Below, one piece after another: positions 22,091 to 33,169 of a stretch of 64,000 nucleotides of DNA. Source of the DNA: Oscheius onirici. Lineage: Eukaryota > Nematoda > Chromadorea > Rhabditida > Rhabditidae. The notes below the pieces were generated by a model. It ran no database searches, was not told where the DNA came from, and saw nothing but the letters and a program-made list of their open reading frames with translations. Location of the stretch: assembly GCA_932521025.1 (NCBI GenBank), contig OW051468.1, positions 6,758,064-6,822,063 of the forward strand. The letters run 5' to 3'. How positions within the stretch are numbered: the stretch's first letter is position 1; each line of letters begins with the position of its first letter. The position numbers and the translations under genes were made by a program.

Positions 22091-24452
22091 ATGACAAACT
22101 CGAATCTTAGAATAGCACAGTCCGTCCATTGGAAGGACAAAAACGAAACAAATCAGAAATTTTCGTAAATCCTAAACCCAAAAGGACTTTACGAGCAAAC
22201 AAAAAATCATTAACCAACCTTCTGGTTAGCAATGAGTGGATACTCAAAAGTCTTAAACGCGTTTCGTAGCTGGGTATGTCTCTATATGTCAGTCCTCGAT
22301 TGTTCTTTAGCCAAAAAATTCTAGAAAAGTCCTTTTGGATTTTTTCTAAGGAATTAACGTCTTTTTGAGATAGGGATTCCAAATTAAAGAACAAAATTAC
22401 AACAAAACAGCTTTGTAAGAAGATTGGGATCGCTCGTAAGGAATACTCTGAAGATTCTAAACATTGCTATGTTAGCAGACTGAATCATATGGTCGTACTG
22501 GGGCCTGAAGGACAAACAATTATCATAACGGATACCTAAATCGCGAACGCTGCTTCGACCGTCAATCAGAAATCCATTTACGTGCTAAATGTTCCTAGGA
22601 TTTTTTGAATCTAAATGGACAACATACGTTGTTCTCAGCTATTCTTAACTTTAACATGTCGAAAAAGGATACTACTCTGTCAATGGAGTGTTGAAGCACA
22701 TCACTGGATTCAATGCTAGACTTTTCCTCAAATGAAACGTAAAGTTTAACATCGTCAGCAAACTGGGTAACTTTTACCTCAGGTGGTAGTTGAGTAAATC
22801 GTATTAGATTGGCTACGTAAAGATTGAAAAGTGTAGGTCCAATAACACTCCCTTGTGGAACACCCGAGGATACATTATACCAATTACTTAAAGATGCGTT
22901 GACTCTAACGCAAAACATCCGGTTAGTCAAGAAGGATCTTATCCAACTGTACAGATTTCCCCTAATTCCATAAGTTTGTAGTAATTCGAGCAAAATGCAA
23001 TGATTAACTTATCAAACGCTTTCCTTATGTCAAAATAAATCACATCAACCGACTTTTTGGATCCTAGTTGGTACTGCCAGTCAACAAAATCTACACATAA
23101 GGCATCGTCTATGCCACTTTTGGCTCTAAAACCAAACTGCTGCTTAGGAATGAGACTACTGCAAGCAATCCACTTATCAAGACGTTTTTTGATTATTCTC
23201 TCCATCAATTTACAAGCAGTAGAAGTGATAGGTCTGAAGTCATTGACATGGCTAGAGGATGAAGTTTTAGGAATAGCCGTCACAATGGCTTTTTTCCAGA
23301 CCGAAGGAACTTGTCCTAGACTGAGAGAAAAGTTGAAGATATGTGCAAGAGGCAAGGATAGTTGTGTTAGACATTTCCTAAATACCAACTGAGGTATCTT
23401 ATCAGCAGTAATAGAGCAACTTTGCTTGAGCGAACTACCCTCCCTAATGATGTCAAATGGAAAAATGGTGAAAGTGGAAAGAATTGTACCACTGAAATGT
23501 CCTACATTAGTTCTCGGCGATTGATCATCACAGAAAACTGACTCAAAATAAAAAGCAAAAGCATTTGCAATATCTCTATCTGTGTGCATAATTTTCCCAT
23601 CAGCCGATATAATCGAAGACTTTCGTCTTAACAAAACTAAACAACTGCTTACCGTTAAGCCTAAGAATAATCTTCTCTTGAGTTTTAACTGAATGCTTAT
23701 GAATGGCATTAGTTAACTTGTGACTAGTTCTAATATAAGCATCCCTAGACCGCTGTGTATTTTCATTAAAAAGTTTATCACGCTTGTAGAACAGTCTTCT
23801 AATATGGACAGGAAGACACTTAAAGGGATCTTTTTTATGACATAAAGGTGAATTTTTATCGACTACACTCTGCAAAATGAAGCGAAACTTTTTGTATAAC
23901 TCATCTATATTATTAAACCCCGAAAGCGAAAGTTCCCAATCAATACAAGATAGTTCATTTTTCATCAAGTCAAAATTTGCTTTTTTGTAGTTCAAAAAGG
24001 GGATATCAATCCCAGCAAAATCAGACGACATAGATAACTCAAACTTGATAACACAATGGTCTGAATTTCCCAGGGGAGCTAGTTTGATAATATTAGAAAC
24101 AGTGCAATAGTTTGAAGAGCAAACCCAGTCAAGAATATTGTGACCGCAAGTAGCAAATGTCACATTATTCTTTAAAAGAAGATTATTTAGAAGACTTGAG
24201 TAAGCAGCCTCTCTGTAGTGACCAATTGGAACATTAAAGTCACCCAACACCGAAGTCGTGGAGGGACCGCAAGCGACTATGTCGCTTAAGATTTCAGTTA
24301 AAGCAACACAATCATCAACCTTAGTGTTTGGTGGCCTATATACAAGTACCAAACGAACTTTACTAAGACTCACAAATAGGTCAATTACAAGGATATTAGA
24401 TACATTTTTGAAAGTTTTGACTATCTTTCTTTTTTAAAGTACAATGGTGTCC

Positions 24453-24506
<54 letters not shown>

Positions 24507-25650
24507 AGTGGTGTCCGCACAGTTGTCGAGATTAGCGTAACATACGAAAATAGATCTTGAACTAAAAGAAGCGCTCCACCACCCGTGAATACGGCAAATC
24601 ACCTACAATCAAACCATCTGAGACGTGGTTTGATAACCACGTTTCCGTTACGGCTACATGTTATGAAGAGCATCAACTTTGTTTTTTAAGCTAAGCGCAT
24701 TGAAAAGAAGGCAGTTAAGAAGTTTAGAAGGGTCAGATGAAGCTAGTGGTTTAAAGTAACCTTACCGTGTGGATCATTTCCACGCCTCTGCTGACTACCA
24801 CGGAGAGTAATTACATTGGCTTAGTTCGGTCGGGGAGCAGGCGGCTTATTCCAGTTTCACTTCACGTCTTCGAATTCCTCATCACTTAGCAGGTGCTCTT
24901 CCTTGGTCCTTTTGTTGATCACTACAGACTTATTGTAGTTGATGAAAAAGTCCATTTTCGTTGATCCATTTACAGCTAGGATAGTTCTCTTCAGACGAAG
25001 GGCGAAACCTCGGATACATTCGTTCAGACTGAGTGATGGACGAATGTATGTACGAGAAAGATCGAAGTCCGCGTTGATGTTTTGAAAGAATTTTCTTCCT
25101 TCCTTTTTGGCCTGTTTAGCACATGTTTGAACACGAGCTAGGATGTCACGTTGAATGGCACTGCAGGGAAGGATGACTTTCAGCAGCCTTGATCCACCTT
25201 TGGCACTGACCTTTCCCATTCTGTAGAAGGGGCTAACGTTGAAGGGAAGCATTTAGACCCGAGAAGATCCATCCCAAGCGATTTCGATCGTCCTCCAGCT
25301 GTCGCTATCCAGAATTGTTGACGTTCTCGGGAAGACCGCTGACGACCAGTGAGCGACGTCTCTCGACTACCTCAAACGATTCAGCCGGCAGGTCTTCTTC
25401 GGGAGCAGATGTCGTGGTAGTACTGCCTTCTGAGTCATTAGGCAGTAGGAGAATCAGTGCGGAACAGATAGCAGTGAAGGCGCTGGCCATGTCTCCATTG
25501 AAATCGTTGCAAAACTTCTTGAGGTCGTCCTTGGTACGAATTGCCGGTTTTCCGTCGGTAGAACGGGTAGAACAATTGTTTTGTAGAACCATTATTGTTT
25601 GAAGTTTGGAAGTAATTGAAGTTTGGAAGAAATTGATTATATTACATCTT
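22090..25650 (-). mobile_element. Non-LTR retrotransposon (CR1/Jockey-like), degenerate
   Basis: Minus-strand LINE. ORF1-like frames lie at 25305-25592 (ERRRSLVVSGLPENV) and 24857-25252 (YRMGK...RLLKVILPCS, RPSLSLNE), the usual motifs of nematode and platyhelminth CR1-type ORF1, now split by a frame break. ORF2 follows. The endonuclease shows TETWL near 24640, a shifted GGGALLLVQDLFS piece, then VRLVLVYRPPNT and GDFNVP (23600-24373). Reverse transcriptase follows in pieces 22939-23709 and 22595-22993 with GVPQGSVIGPTLF and FADDVKLY. A C-terminal piece ends at 22107. Several frameshifts and an inserted microsatellite in the endonuclease mean it is inactive. The ends are approximate. Confidence 0.85.
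24430..24560. repeat. (GTCT)n microsatellite with repeat-family flanks inside the LINE endonuclease
   Basis: About 13 tandem GTCT units at 24453-24506. On the minus strand this reads ...GTTACGCTAATC, GACAACTGTGCGGACACCAC, TACAGACAG(n), GGACACCATTG, ACTTTA. The same flank order recurs in the first intron of eIF3c (26650-26714), so this is a mobile or homogenised unit, not a simple expansion. It interrupts the endonuclease between DLFSYV and the FKNVSNILVIDLF segment. Confidence 0.75.
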
Positions 25651-26207
25651 TTGACTTACGTCGGATGTCTGACCATCGGCTCGGCTCATTGACTGGCTGT
25701 TTAGGCCAAGAAACAAAACAAAAAATGACAAAATAGCCGTATTAATTCTGTTTTCTGCAAATTTCACGACAAAATCGTTGTTCCCACCATTTTATGCAAG
25801 CACGGGTCCCGCCACGATCGGCCAGTCCTTTAGCTGGTTTCTCTTCCTTTTTTCGGACTTTCAAAGCTGGAAAGAGTTTATTTACGGCCTATTTTCATAT
25901 TGTTTACGTCTTGCTCTGTATTATCTTGCTGGAAAAGATATTGAAAATGGATGTCTTACACGTAGAAATGTCAGAAACCCCTCACAGGTTGTGCAGTTCC
26001 CTCGTTGAAGAATCGTGTTACGTAGAATTTTACACGATGTCCCTATTTTTTCATCTAGAACCTTCATTTCTACGAAACAGTGCGTGCTATTATTCGGCTA
26101 GCTTTCGCCCTTCTTTTACAGTATTGAACACATTGCATCAGCTCCTTGGGTGCTTGCGCAAACCTTTCTAATTGATTCTTCGCAATTTCAATCTATTTTC
26201 AGGACAA
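25651..26207. other. Intergenic between LINE 5' end and eIF3c
   Basis: About 560 bp. The plus frames at 25778-26171 are open but have no family resemblance, and I do not call them. The stretch ends with ATCTATTTTCAG followed by GACAAATG, which looks like a trans-splice (or 5' UTR intron) acceptor eight bases before the eIF3c start. Confidence 0.45.
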
Positions 26208-29200
26208 ATGTCGAAATTTTTCCAGCAAGGGTCGTCGGACTCTTCTTCGGAAAGCTCGGACGACGAGGTCCCAGAGGTTCAGAAGCCGAAGGTCCCAATG
26301 TAAGCTAACTTTTTGTATGTTTTAAAATACAATGATAGCACCGCCCTTCCAGGGCTAAAGATTCCTTGCCTCCTCCTACCACTTCTTTCTCGGACCCTCA
26401 CAAAGCTCCCCTCCTTATCCTCAATTAGAGCTTCAGACAAACACACACACAATCCTGGGAGCAATTTAAAATAGACCAGTCGTCTACGACGGCTTTCGCC
26501 GCCCTTGCGCCTACGGCGCTTAAGTACGTAACAACGGCCGTCCAAATTTTGACACCATCGCGCTTTAGATAGTTTAGATTTACCCAGACGCGTTCCCCTC
26601 AAAAAACTCTCGTTCGATAAAAGATTAATATGACAATACTTGACATGTTACGCTAATCCCGACAACTGTGCGGACACCACTACAGACAGACAGACGGACA
26701 CCATTGCACTTTAGTACAGAAAGATTACTTCAGTGGACGTGACTTCAACTTCCCGAGTGACAGTGAAGACGAGGAGAAGCGCGTCGTCCGTGCTCATAAG
26801 GACAAAAAGTTCGACGAGCTGAAGAATAGAGTGAAAAACATTCGCAATGCGAAGAATAATCGAGACATAAAATCAGTCCTTTCTGGTTAGTTTGCTCTCC
26901 CTTCCACCGTAGTCGAAGATTTTAGAATTCGAAGAACTTGTGAAAAGTTACGATCGGTCCAAGACCGTCTTTGCTCGTCAAAATATCGAGAATCCTCGGT
27001 TTTACATCCGATGCATCTCCGAGCTAGAGGATTTTGTAGCTCGCATCTGGAAGGACAAGGAGATCAGAAACGTATGCCTTGTTTTTGTTTTATTTGAAAC
27101 TTTTACGTTTAGAATCTGTCCAAGCCGAACAACAAATCCCTGACCACTCTTCGCGGCAAAATTACCAAGTACAATGCCGGATTCAGTGCTGCCGTCAGCG
27201 ACTACAAGGAAAACGCTGACCCGGAAGGCTATGAGACTCCAGAAGAGCTTGTGAGATTTTATTTCGGGAAATTGAAACAAAGTGTTCAGATTGCTGATGA
27301 CGACGAGGATGAGGTAAAACCTCACAAGCCCGTAGCCGACAAAAAGAAGAAGGCCCTGGACTCGGATTCTGAATCCGACAGCGATGACTGGGCTTCGGAT
27401 GACGAGTCTTCTTCTTCCGACTCTGAATTGGATTTTGATACAAAGAAGATGGAAGATCTCCGTCGCTATTTCTTGAAGTAAGTCTTGTCTTTTATATTTA
27501 CGAAGTTTTGTCTTTCAGGAAGGAATTCCGTGGAGATGATGGAGTCATTGACGAGAAAGCCAAGACTGTACGTCAACAGCGTCGTGAGCAGAAGCAGCAG
27601 GCCAAGAAGTTTGTCGACGAGTCCGAAGATGACGAAGAAGGCTGGACGGAGGTCGGCAAAGAGAAGCAAATTCAGCTCTTCGACCCAAAGCAGGAAGTCA
27701 CCCACGACGCCATGATCAACAAGATCGAAGAAGTTATGGCCTCACGTGGACGTCTCGGAACCAACCGAAAGCATCATGTTCGCCAGCTCCAGGAGCTTTA
27801 TAGAATCGCCGAAGAGGTTTGCTCAGTGCTCTCGCGATTTTAGTCTCATATTTAGAAAAAGCTCGGTGCAGGTCTTTTGATCAAGCTGCTTTTCAACATT
27901 GTCTCTTCGCTGTTCGAGCTCAACGCTAAGATTAGCGATTTCATGGAGTACGGAAACTTTATGAGGACGTTGGAAGCCGTCGGTCAGCTCTTGAACATGC
28001 TCAACGAGCACACCGAGTATTTGACAATGTCTGTGAAGTACACCGAAGAGGACGAGAATCTGAAAGACGACAAGATTCCTTACAAGGTCCGCGGCTCGTT
28101 TCTGATGACCGTTACTCGTCTGGACAGCGAGCTGACCAAGATTCTCCAGAATGCTGACTGTCATTCCAACGATTACATCGAGAAGTGAGCCATTTTTTGT
28201 CAGTGTTGTGAAACGATATTTGTAGGCTGAGAGGCGAGAAGGAAATGTGTACTCTGATCGAGAGAACCGAGCAATATGTCGAGGATAACAAGAACAGGGA
28301 CATCTTCGAACTCGACGAGATTTGTAAGATCTACATGATGCGCATCGAGCATCTCTACTATAAGGTTTGTCATTTTTGGAGCCAAAATCATTTCATTTAG
28401 TATCAAGACCATCACGATGGCTCGGAACCCGTCTCGCAGATCATTGAGCGTCTCTGCAAGAAGATCTACTTGATTGATGAGGAGAAGCGACTCCGTCAAC
28501 GTGCCATGCTCTGCCACATCTACTGGCTGGCTCTTCACGATGAATGGCACCGTGCCCGCGACATGATGCTGATGTCTCACCTCCAGGCCATCGTTGATCA
28601 TTCGGACACTGACACACAGATTCTCTACAATCGCGCCATCTGTCAGCTCGGTCTGTGCGCTTTCCGTCACGGCTTCATCAAGGAGGCTCACCAGGGCCTG
28701 TCCGAGATCCAGAACACGCAGAGAGCCAAGGAACTTCTGGCCCAGGCTGTTACGATGAGACAGCACGAGAGGACCGCCGAGCAGGTAGGAATTATTTTTT
28801 CTGGAACCTATAAACTCATAATTTTAGGAGAAAGCTGAACGCCAGCGCCAAGTTCCCTACCACATGCACGTGAACGTCGAGTTGATGGAATGCGTCTATC
28901 TCATCTGCTCCATGCTGCTCGAAATTCCGCACATGGCCAGCTGCGAGTTCGAAATGCGTCGTCGTCTCCTGTCGCGCAGTTTCCACTATCAGCTGAAGCA
29001 GAGCGAAAAAGCCTCCCTAGTCGGACCTCCGGAGAATACTCGTGAGCACGTGGTCGCTGCCTCGAGGGCCATGTTGGCCGGTGACTGGAAGAAGTGTCGT
29101 GACTATATCGTCAATGACAAGATGAACCAGAAAGTCTGGAATCTGTTCCGCAATGCTGAGAATGTCAAGAATATGGTAGTTCGTCGTATTCAGGAAGAAT

Positions 29201-29886
29201 CCCTCAGGTTTGTAGCCCCATTCTTCTTCGAAATAACACCATATTTAGAACTTACTTGCTCATGTACTCGACCGTCTATACTACCGTTTCCCTGCAGAAA
29301 CTTGCCACTTTATTCGAATTGGAAAAGAAGCAAATTCACAGCGTCATTAGGTTTGTTTCTAGCTCTACTTTCCAATAAAATATGAACTTTCAGCAAGATG
29401 ATTATCCAGGAAGAGCTTTCGGCCACTTTAGACCAGCCGACCGACTGCCTGATTATGCACCGTGTCGAGCCTAGCCGTCTTCAAATGCTGGCTCTAAACT
29501 TGACGGACAAGATTCAAATGCTGGCCGAAAACAACGAGCAGGTCTTGGAACCCCGTACAGGGAGGGCTGGCTACGGAGGAGCCGGTACCTGGTTCCCTGG
29601 ACGCGAACGTCAGGGCGAAAAGCAGAAGGGCGGATCTGGACAGTTCCAGGTAGAGTCTTGTTTTTTTTCATGTACACGCGTTTATGTGGAATACGTGCGT
29701 ATGTATCGTGTTTTTCGGTGAAAGCCACTTTAACTGTCATCCCATTTCATCGAAAAGTGGCGAATGATAAGAAACTTCTGTTTGCAGGGTGACCGCCGAA
29801 CCGGACAGACTCAAGGAAAAGGAAGCAACACGTGGGGAAGCCAACAGAATCGTCGCCGTGAACGCGACAGCCAGAAGCGCAACTAG
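26208..29886 (+). CDS. eif-3.C: Eukaryotic translation initiation factor 3 subunit c
   Basis: Twelve exons: 26208-26299, 26686(?)-26885, 26926-27071, 27113-27477, 27519-27816, 27856-28184, 28226-28364, 28401-28784, 28828-29207, 29249-29350, 29394-29649, 29788-29886; 929 aa, family length ~900. The N-terminus is acidic ([30 protein letters not shown]). Core stretches are [78 protein letters not shown] and the C-terminal PCI/winged-helix region with [19 protein letters not shown]. The tail is Gly/Arg-rich. eIF3c is a core scaffold of eIF3 on the 40S subunit. Exon 2's 5' end is uncertain: the only acceptor I find in phase with the GTAAGC donor lies inside a repeat. A GTGAG...TTCAG segment at 27251-27289 is a possible 39-nt intron. 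Poly(A) signal near 30078. Confidence 0.93.
26336..26719 (+). repeat. Composite interspersed repeat in eIF3c intron 1
   Basis: Begins CGCCCTTCCAGGGCTAAAG, a word also found at 46535-46555. It continues with TATCCTCAATTAGAGCTTCAGACA...GGGAGCAATT (again at ~47224-47270 with small changes). It holds GACACCATCGCGCTTTAGATAG near 26560 and ends with the GACAACTGTGCGGACACCAC...CAGACAGACGGACACCATTGCACTTTAG block shared with the LINE insertion. No coding capacity. Likely several nested non-autonomous elements. Confidence 0.7.
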
Positions 29887-29937
29887 TCGTTATCCCTCTC
29901 TTCTGAAAAAATCTGAATGCTGTCCTTTCGTCGGTTT

Positions 29938-29979
29938 GCGCCCGCACTGTTTTAAGCCTCTTTCTGACAGTGCGGGCGC
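29938..29979 (+). promoter_or_regulatory. Perfect 13-bp stem-loop in eIF3c 3' UTR
   Basis: GCGCCCGCACTGT (29938-29950) pairs exactly with ACAGTGCGGGCGC (29967-29979) around a 16-nt loop. It lies about 50 nt after the eIF3c stop codon and ~100 nt before its AATAAA. A GC-rich perfect stem in an otherwise AU-rich UTR is unlikely by chance; function (stability, 3' processing, transcriptional pause) is inferred only. Confidence 0.6.
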
Positions 29980-30189
29980 CAAAAACTCTTATTCTGTTAT
30001 CGACTTTTGTTAGTCCCTCTGATTTGATACTTGTTGTTATTTCTCTCTAAACTATTGGGGTTGTTTTCTTTTCCGGTATAATAAACTCCAAATTGTTTGT
30101 CTTGACCCCCAAACATCTTATCTCTAATTGATTACCATGACAGAAGGCGGGGCCTGCTGGACTGTCATTCGATCAGTTCATCACCCAAA

Positions 30190-33046
30190 ATGGCCAACTT
30201 TGACCACGTGAGTATTCGAATTCCTTCATCGAAACGCGCAAAGTGCCGTTGTGGCCCCTACCTTCCCTCGGGGGAGGTCTCCAAGATCAATATGAACGCC
30301 AATTATGCTTCCACAACGGCCGCGGGAAGAGGGAGTCTTCGCCCTTCCACCTGATGCTTTTAGCTCGTCTACCAGACGGGATTCGGCAACGAATTCGCTA
30401 CAGCCGATCCGAGAGTTCCTGATGCTCTTCCTGTGGGAAAGAACAGTCCGCAGCAGTGTCCCCATGGTCTGTATGCCGAGCAGTTGAGTGGAACTGCCTT
30501 CACGGCTCCGAGACATCAGAATAGACGGAGGTAATCTTTGGTATCCACTCTCAAGATCAACTCAGTTTTTTTAATATTCTGTATTAAAGCGGTTGGCTAA
30601 AGCTCAGACAATCCAGCAGAATGCACCCTGCAAAAACGCTCAGCTTCCTATCAAGTTGTCTTTTCACATAATAATATCACTCCTCTGTCAATCCCTGTTT
30701 CCAAAATCCAGTTCGTACCAATGTGTTCTCTTAATTTGTCTCTCCGCCGTTACAAAAGCAAAGTTTTTGAACAAACTGCACATCAAAACAGACCTTTCAT
30801 CAGTTGACAGGATCTAGATTGAGCATTAGGAGGTACCAGAGAAACGGAATAGACCACAGTTTAGACGAATTGGCGTAATTTTGATGCTTTCAGTTGGCTC
30901 TACCGTATCCGTCCTTCAGTTGTTCATCGTCCGTTCAAGCCGATTGATGGATGCAAAAAGCTGACCAACGACTTTGCCGGTCTGCCACCCAATCCGAATC
31001 AGTTCCGCTGGCATCCGCATCAGATTCCCGATGGAGAGGTTGACTTTGTCCAGGGCTTGTACACGATGTGTGGAGGTGGAGATGTGATTTCTCGTACCGG
31101 ATTGGCCATTCACATGTACGCCTGCAATTCGAGTATGAAAGACCGGGCTTTTTACAATGCCGACGGAGATTTTCTCATTGGTGAGTTCGGAACTCCTCTT
31201 TCTCACGGCTTACTGGTCCCTCGGGGCTTCGGGTCGTAATTGTTTTCGACTGGAACTCCGGCCTCTTTTTGCGAGGAATAGGATTTTTAGCGGTAGAAGG
31301 AGGATAAAAGATACAAAGATGACAAACACGAATTCTGAAATCCGTGAGCATGGACCTTGTTAGTAGGCAGCTAGCAAGACTGCGTCGTTAAACATTCGCT
31401 AGAAGATTGTACTGGTTTACATGAAACCCGGTCCAGAAAAGCTTTGAGCAAATTTAGTAGACGGATCCGATATCATTATATGTCCACATATAATGAAAGA
31501 ACATGATCAAACTCGATCCACGCCAGACAGAAACTTTCAGTTCCCCAGCAAGGAGCTCTCCTCCTAACCACCGAGTTCGGCAGAATGAAGGTGTCCGCTC
31601 TGGAGATTGTCATCATTCCTCAAGGTTTGTTTGAAACCTGGAATATAAAAAGCATGTACAGGAATCCGCTTCACCGTGGCTGTCGAAGGACCGTCTCGTG
31701 GCTATATTCTGGAAGTCTACGGAACGCATTTCCAACTGCCCGACCTCGGTCCAATCGGTTAGTTTCGGTCAAGAGTGTCTGCGCAAAATGTCATTACACA
31801 AACCTAACGAAGCGGATTCTCTTCCCAAAAAGGAGGCTCTTTATCGTCTTGTCATCTCTTTTTGACATCTGTCACGCTTTGCATAAGTACTAGGCGTAAC
31901 CGAATACTCTCTCCATTTCGGGGAGTGAAGGATGTTGAAATGTGAGCCATTGCTCTCTGCCGCTCTCTCTGGGGATCCGTCAGCCCTTCAAAAGACTACC
32001 TTTAGGAGCCAATGGACTGGCCAATCCGCGTGATTTCGAGACTCCCACGGCTTGGTTCGAGGACCTGGACAAGCCGTACGAGATTGTCTCCAAGTATCAG
32101 GGAGCCCTGTTCGCGGCTGAACAAGACCATTCACCATTTGATGTCGTCGGATGGCATGGAAACTATGCGCCGTACAAGTACGATCTGAACAAGTTTATGA
32201 CCATCAACACTGTATGCTTCGATCACTGTGTGAGTTCTGGGTGCTCCTCGCTTTTTGGATTTAACAGTCCCATGATATTGTTCATTTTATAGTCATCCAG
32301 CCTTTTACCACCGTCCGAACTGTTTCAAAAAAGAAGAACAGTACTTTTCCTTAGCGTTCGGATGGCTATCTTAACATTTGCTGTTGGACCCTGTGGGACC
32401 ATTTTAAAAAGTATCTTGGCATGTCTAGCAGAAGTTGGTGTTAGACAAGAGACAAGTAAAGGGATAACTGCCAAAACAGTCTAAACTCGAAAGGAGGGCA
32501 ATTCAAGTAGCTTCGAAGCAGCGTTAGCGACTGATATTTCTTTACTGTCTATTGTCCTAAATAGGAAGCCACTTCAGGACCCTTCGATTTTCACTGTCCT
32601 GACCGCTCCTTCCAACAAGCCTGGCACAGCCATTGCCGACTTTGTCATCTTCCCGCCAAGATGGGGAGTCGCTGACAACACCTTCCGTCCACCATACTAT
32701 CACCGTAAGTCGCTATTGCAATAAATTTGAAATTACTCTTTTAGGAAACTGCATGTCCGAGTATATGGGTCTGATCCTCGGAGCCTATGAGGCCAAAGAG
32801 GGTGGTTTCCGTCCTGGCGGAGCCTCTTTGCACTCGATGATGACTCCTCACGGACCCGATTACAATTGTTTCGAAATGGCGTCGACGGTGGAGTTGAAGC
32901 CTCAGAGAGTCGCTGACAACACAATGGCCTTTATGTTCGAGTCTAGCTTGAACATGGTCGTAACGAAGTGGGCTCTGACCGAGAACGTCGACGCCGACTA
33001 TCACAAAGACTGGCAGCCGCTCAAGAAGCACTTCCAGCTCAAATAA
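30190..33046 (+). CDS. hgo-1: Homogentisate 1,2-dioxygenase
   Basis: Eight exons (30190-30207, 30364-30530, 30894-31180, 31541-31624, 31662-31757, 32006-32229, 32578-32704, 32745-33046) give 434 aa; human HGD is 445. It converts homogentisate to maleylacetoacetate in tyrosine breakdown, using Fe(II). Family stretches: [101 protein letters not shown] and [12 protein letters not shown]. The iron-ligand residues of the family, His and Glu in HRNCMSE and the His of TPHGPD, are all present, so it should be active. The ATG lies ~110 bp after the eIF3c poly(A) signal and the stop ~120 bp before the next start, as in nematode operons. Confidence 0.95.
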
Positions 33047-33169
33047 TACAACGATAAACTTTTCTTTTTGCCTCTTTCTCATGCTGACTTGGTTCCTAAC
33101 CAGTTTCTATTTGTTAATTAGTTAAAAAAGACTGAGAATTATTTGAAAAAGACTTTAAAAACATTCAGG

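Noticed and set aside
24453-24506. CRISPR-like array
   Set aside because: Perfect 4-bp tandem units without spacers: a microsatellite in a eukaryotic genome.
28200-28766. Long minus-strand frame opposite eIF3c exons
   Set aside because: Antisense shadow; the plus strand matches eIF3c with consistent splice phases.
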